Shown: one piece after another, positions 6,470 to 6,906 of the stretch | Numbering within the stretch: position 1 is the first letter of the stretch | Layout of the letters: each line of letters begins with the position of its first letter | Origin: Candidatus Aminicenantota bacterium | GTDB lineage: Bacteria; Acidobacteriota; Aminicenantia; UBA2199 | Reading direction: 5' to 3' | NCBI GenBank assembly: GCA_030620255.1 | Contig: JAUXFB010000069.1 | Location: 1-6,906 of the forward strand | Length of the DNA stretch: 6,906 nucleotides | Translations under genes and position numbers: made by a program | Notes under the pieces: model-generated | The model's database searches: none | What the model saw: only the letters and a program-made list of their open reading frames with translations | What the model was told of the DNA's origin: nothing

Positions 6470-6616
6470 TATAATTAATCCTCCTCAAATTATATTAATA
6501 ATTATACTTACATTGTACTTCCATAAATTTTATAAAAACCTTTAAATAATCCCACAGCCTTGTGCTTTAAGTTTTTTTCTACTTTTTTTTTGTTTTGTTT
6601 CACTTATCGCACCATC
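6470..6616 (-). other. Long AT-rich 5' leader of the transporter mRNA
   Basis: From the predicted transcript start near 6616 to the transporter ATG there are about 147 nt, much longer than the iclR leader. It holds A-rich runs and the AGGAGG at 6485-6480. I find no riboswitch pattern, strong hairpin or credible small ORF; the nearest stem (CACA/TGTG around 6551-6562) has only 4 bp. Confidence 0.4.
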
Positions 6617-6618
6617 TG

Positions 6619-6662
6619 TTTTATTATCACAACTAAAAAATAAATTGTCAAGCATTTTTTTA
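6619..6662 (-). repeat. 44-bp promoter repeat, copy at the transporter gene
   Basis: The gapless partner of 5004-5047 (41/44 identical), in the same orientation. Conservation ends shortly past the -10 and a few bases upstream of the T-run that precedes the -35, so the repeated unit is essentially a promoter, not coding sequence. Confidence 0.9.
6623..6651 (-). promoter_or_regulatory. Sigma70-type promoter of the NSS transporter gene
   Basis: On the minus strand TTGACA (6651-6646), a 17-nt spacer and GATAAT (6628-6623). Both hexamers and the spacing equal those of the iclR promoter. GTGATAAT overlaps the -10, and a related GCGATAAG lies 20 bp downstream, close to or just after the transcript start. 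Confidence 0.85.
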
Positions 6663-6760
6663 TTTATTATCATTTAAAATTTAAAAATGTCATATTTAAT
6701 TACAAATATATACATCAATATTAGTTTTTTTCTTATAAAAACGAAAAATTTAAACTGAAA

Positions 6761-6906
6761 TTAAATAATTGTTTGATCTAAATTAAAAACATGTATTCTA
6801 TTTCTTCCAAGTTTTTTTGCCTGATATAAAGATTTATCTGCTGATAAAATCAACATTGACTTGTCATTCTCTTTAGAAGGAATTAAAGTTGCAATTCCTA
6901 AACTCA
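6761..6906 (-). CDS. GGDEF-domain protein (diguanylate cyclase), C-terminal end (partial)
   Basis: The last 47 codons of a gene that enters from the right edge. The visible sequence has the C-terminal signature of the GGDEF domain: SLGIATLIPS (1-10 of the visible part), a Met-Leu-rich helix, then SADKSLYQAKKLGRNRIHVF (21-40), matching the usual ADxALYxAKxxGRN ending. GGDEF domains make cyclic di-GMP from two GTP. The catalytic GG(D/E)EF loop and any sensory domain lie outside the window, so activity cannot be judged. Seven residues follow the domain before the stop. No clear terminator separates it from the transporter promoter region. It is likely an unrelated neighbour of the transport cluster. 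Confidence 0.9.
   Translation of the reverse strand, partial: SLGIATLIPSKENDKSMLILSADKSLYQAKKLGRNRIHVFNLDQTII

Noticed and set aside
6725..6742. GTTTTT/AAAAAC hairpin after the GGDEF gene as its terminator
   Set aside because: Only six base pairs, five of them A-T, in very AT-rich DNA; no stable stem with a convincing T-run.
1..6906. Mobile element, CRISPR array, tRNA or rRNA in the window
   Set aside because: No transposase, terminal inverted repeats, regularly spaced repeats, cloverleaf or rRNA-like sequence was seen; the only sizeable repeat is the promoter block.

Overview
The window is a strongly AT-rich stretch of bacterial DNA in which every recognisable gene lies on the minus strand, so it is best read from high to low coordinates. 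Two genes encode proteins with signal peptides, one of them an outer-membrane beta-barrel, so the host has an outer membrane. A tungsten-type aldehyde:ferredoxin oxidoreductase points to an anaerobe or facultative anaerobe. Low GC, strong AGGAGG ribosome binding sites and this gene mix would fit a low-GC Gram-negative anaerobe (Deferribacterota-like, for example), but no ribosomal or other phylogenetic marker is present, so the lineage is not established.

Layout in transcription order. At 6906-6761 is the C-terminal end of a GGDEF (diguanylate cyclase) protein. Next come a sodium-dependent NSS-family amino-acid transporter (6469-5108), an IclR-family regulator (4973-4227), an exported member of the cyclase/kynurenine-formamidase superfamily (4138-3197) and an alginate-export-like outer-membrane porin (3177-1852). 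After a strong GC-rich hairpin (1760-1788) come a short, ACT-less homoserine dehydrogenase (1716-661) and the N-terminal domain of an aldehyde:ferredoxin oxidoreductase (633-1, cut by the window edge). Iclr to cyclase to porin is closely spaced. The last two genes are only 27 nt apart.

The transporter and iclR are each preceded by nearly the same 44-bp block (6619-6662 and 5004-5047, 41/44 identical). Each block holds a textbook sigma70 promoter, TTGACA-17-GATAAT. Shared control of both transcription units, probably by the IclR protein, is the simplest reading. Transporter, periplasmic hydrolase and porin then look like one uptake and processing module: the porin lets a small substrate cross the outer membrane, the exported hydrolase opens or deacylates it, and the NSS carrier imports the amino-acid-like product. 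The substrate cannot be read from the sequence. Whether the dehydrogenase and oxidoreductase belong to the same pathway is open.

The most unusual points are the duplicated promoter block with its direct-repeat operator candidates; an ideal Shine-Dalgarno that drives only a two-codon ORF (Met-Thr-stop) between iclR and the cyclase gene; a cyclase-family metal motif with both His of HxGTH replaced by Gln; and a coding-like out-of-frame tail just after the porin stop that ends exactly at the hairpin.
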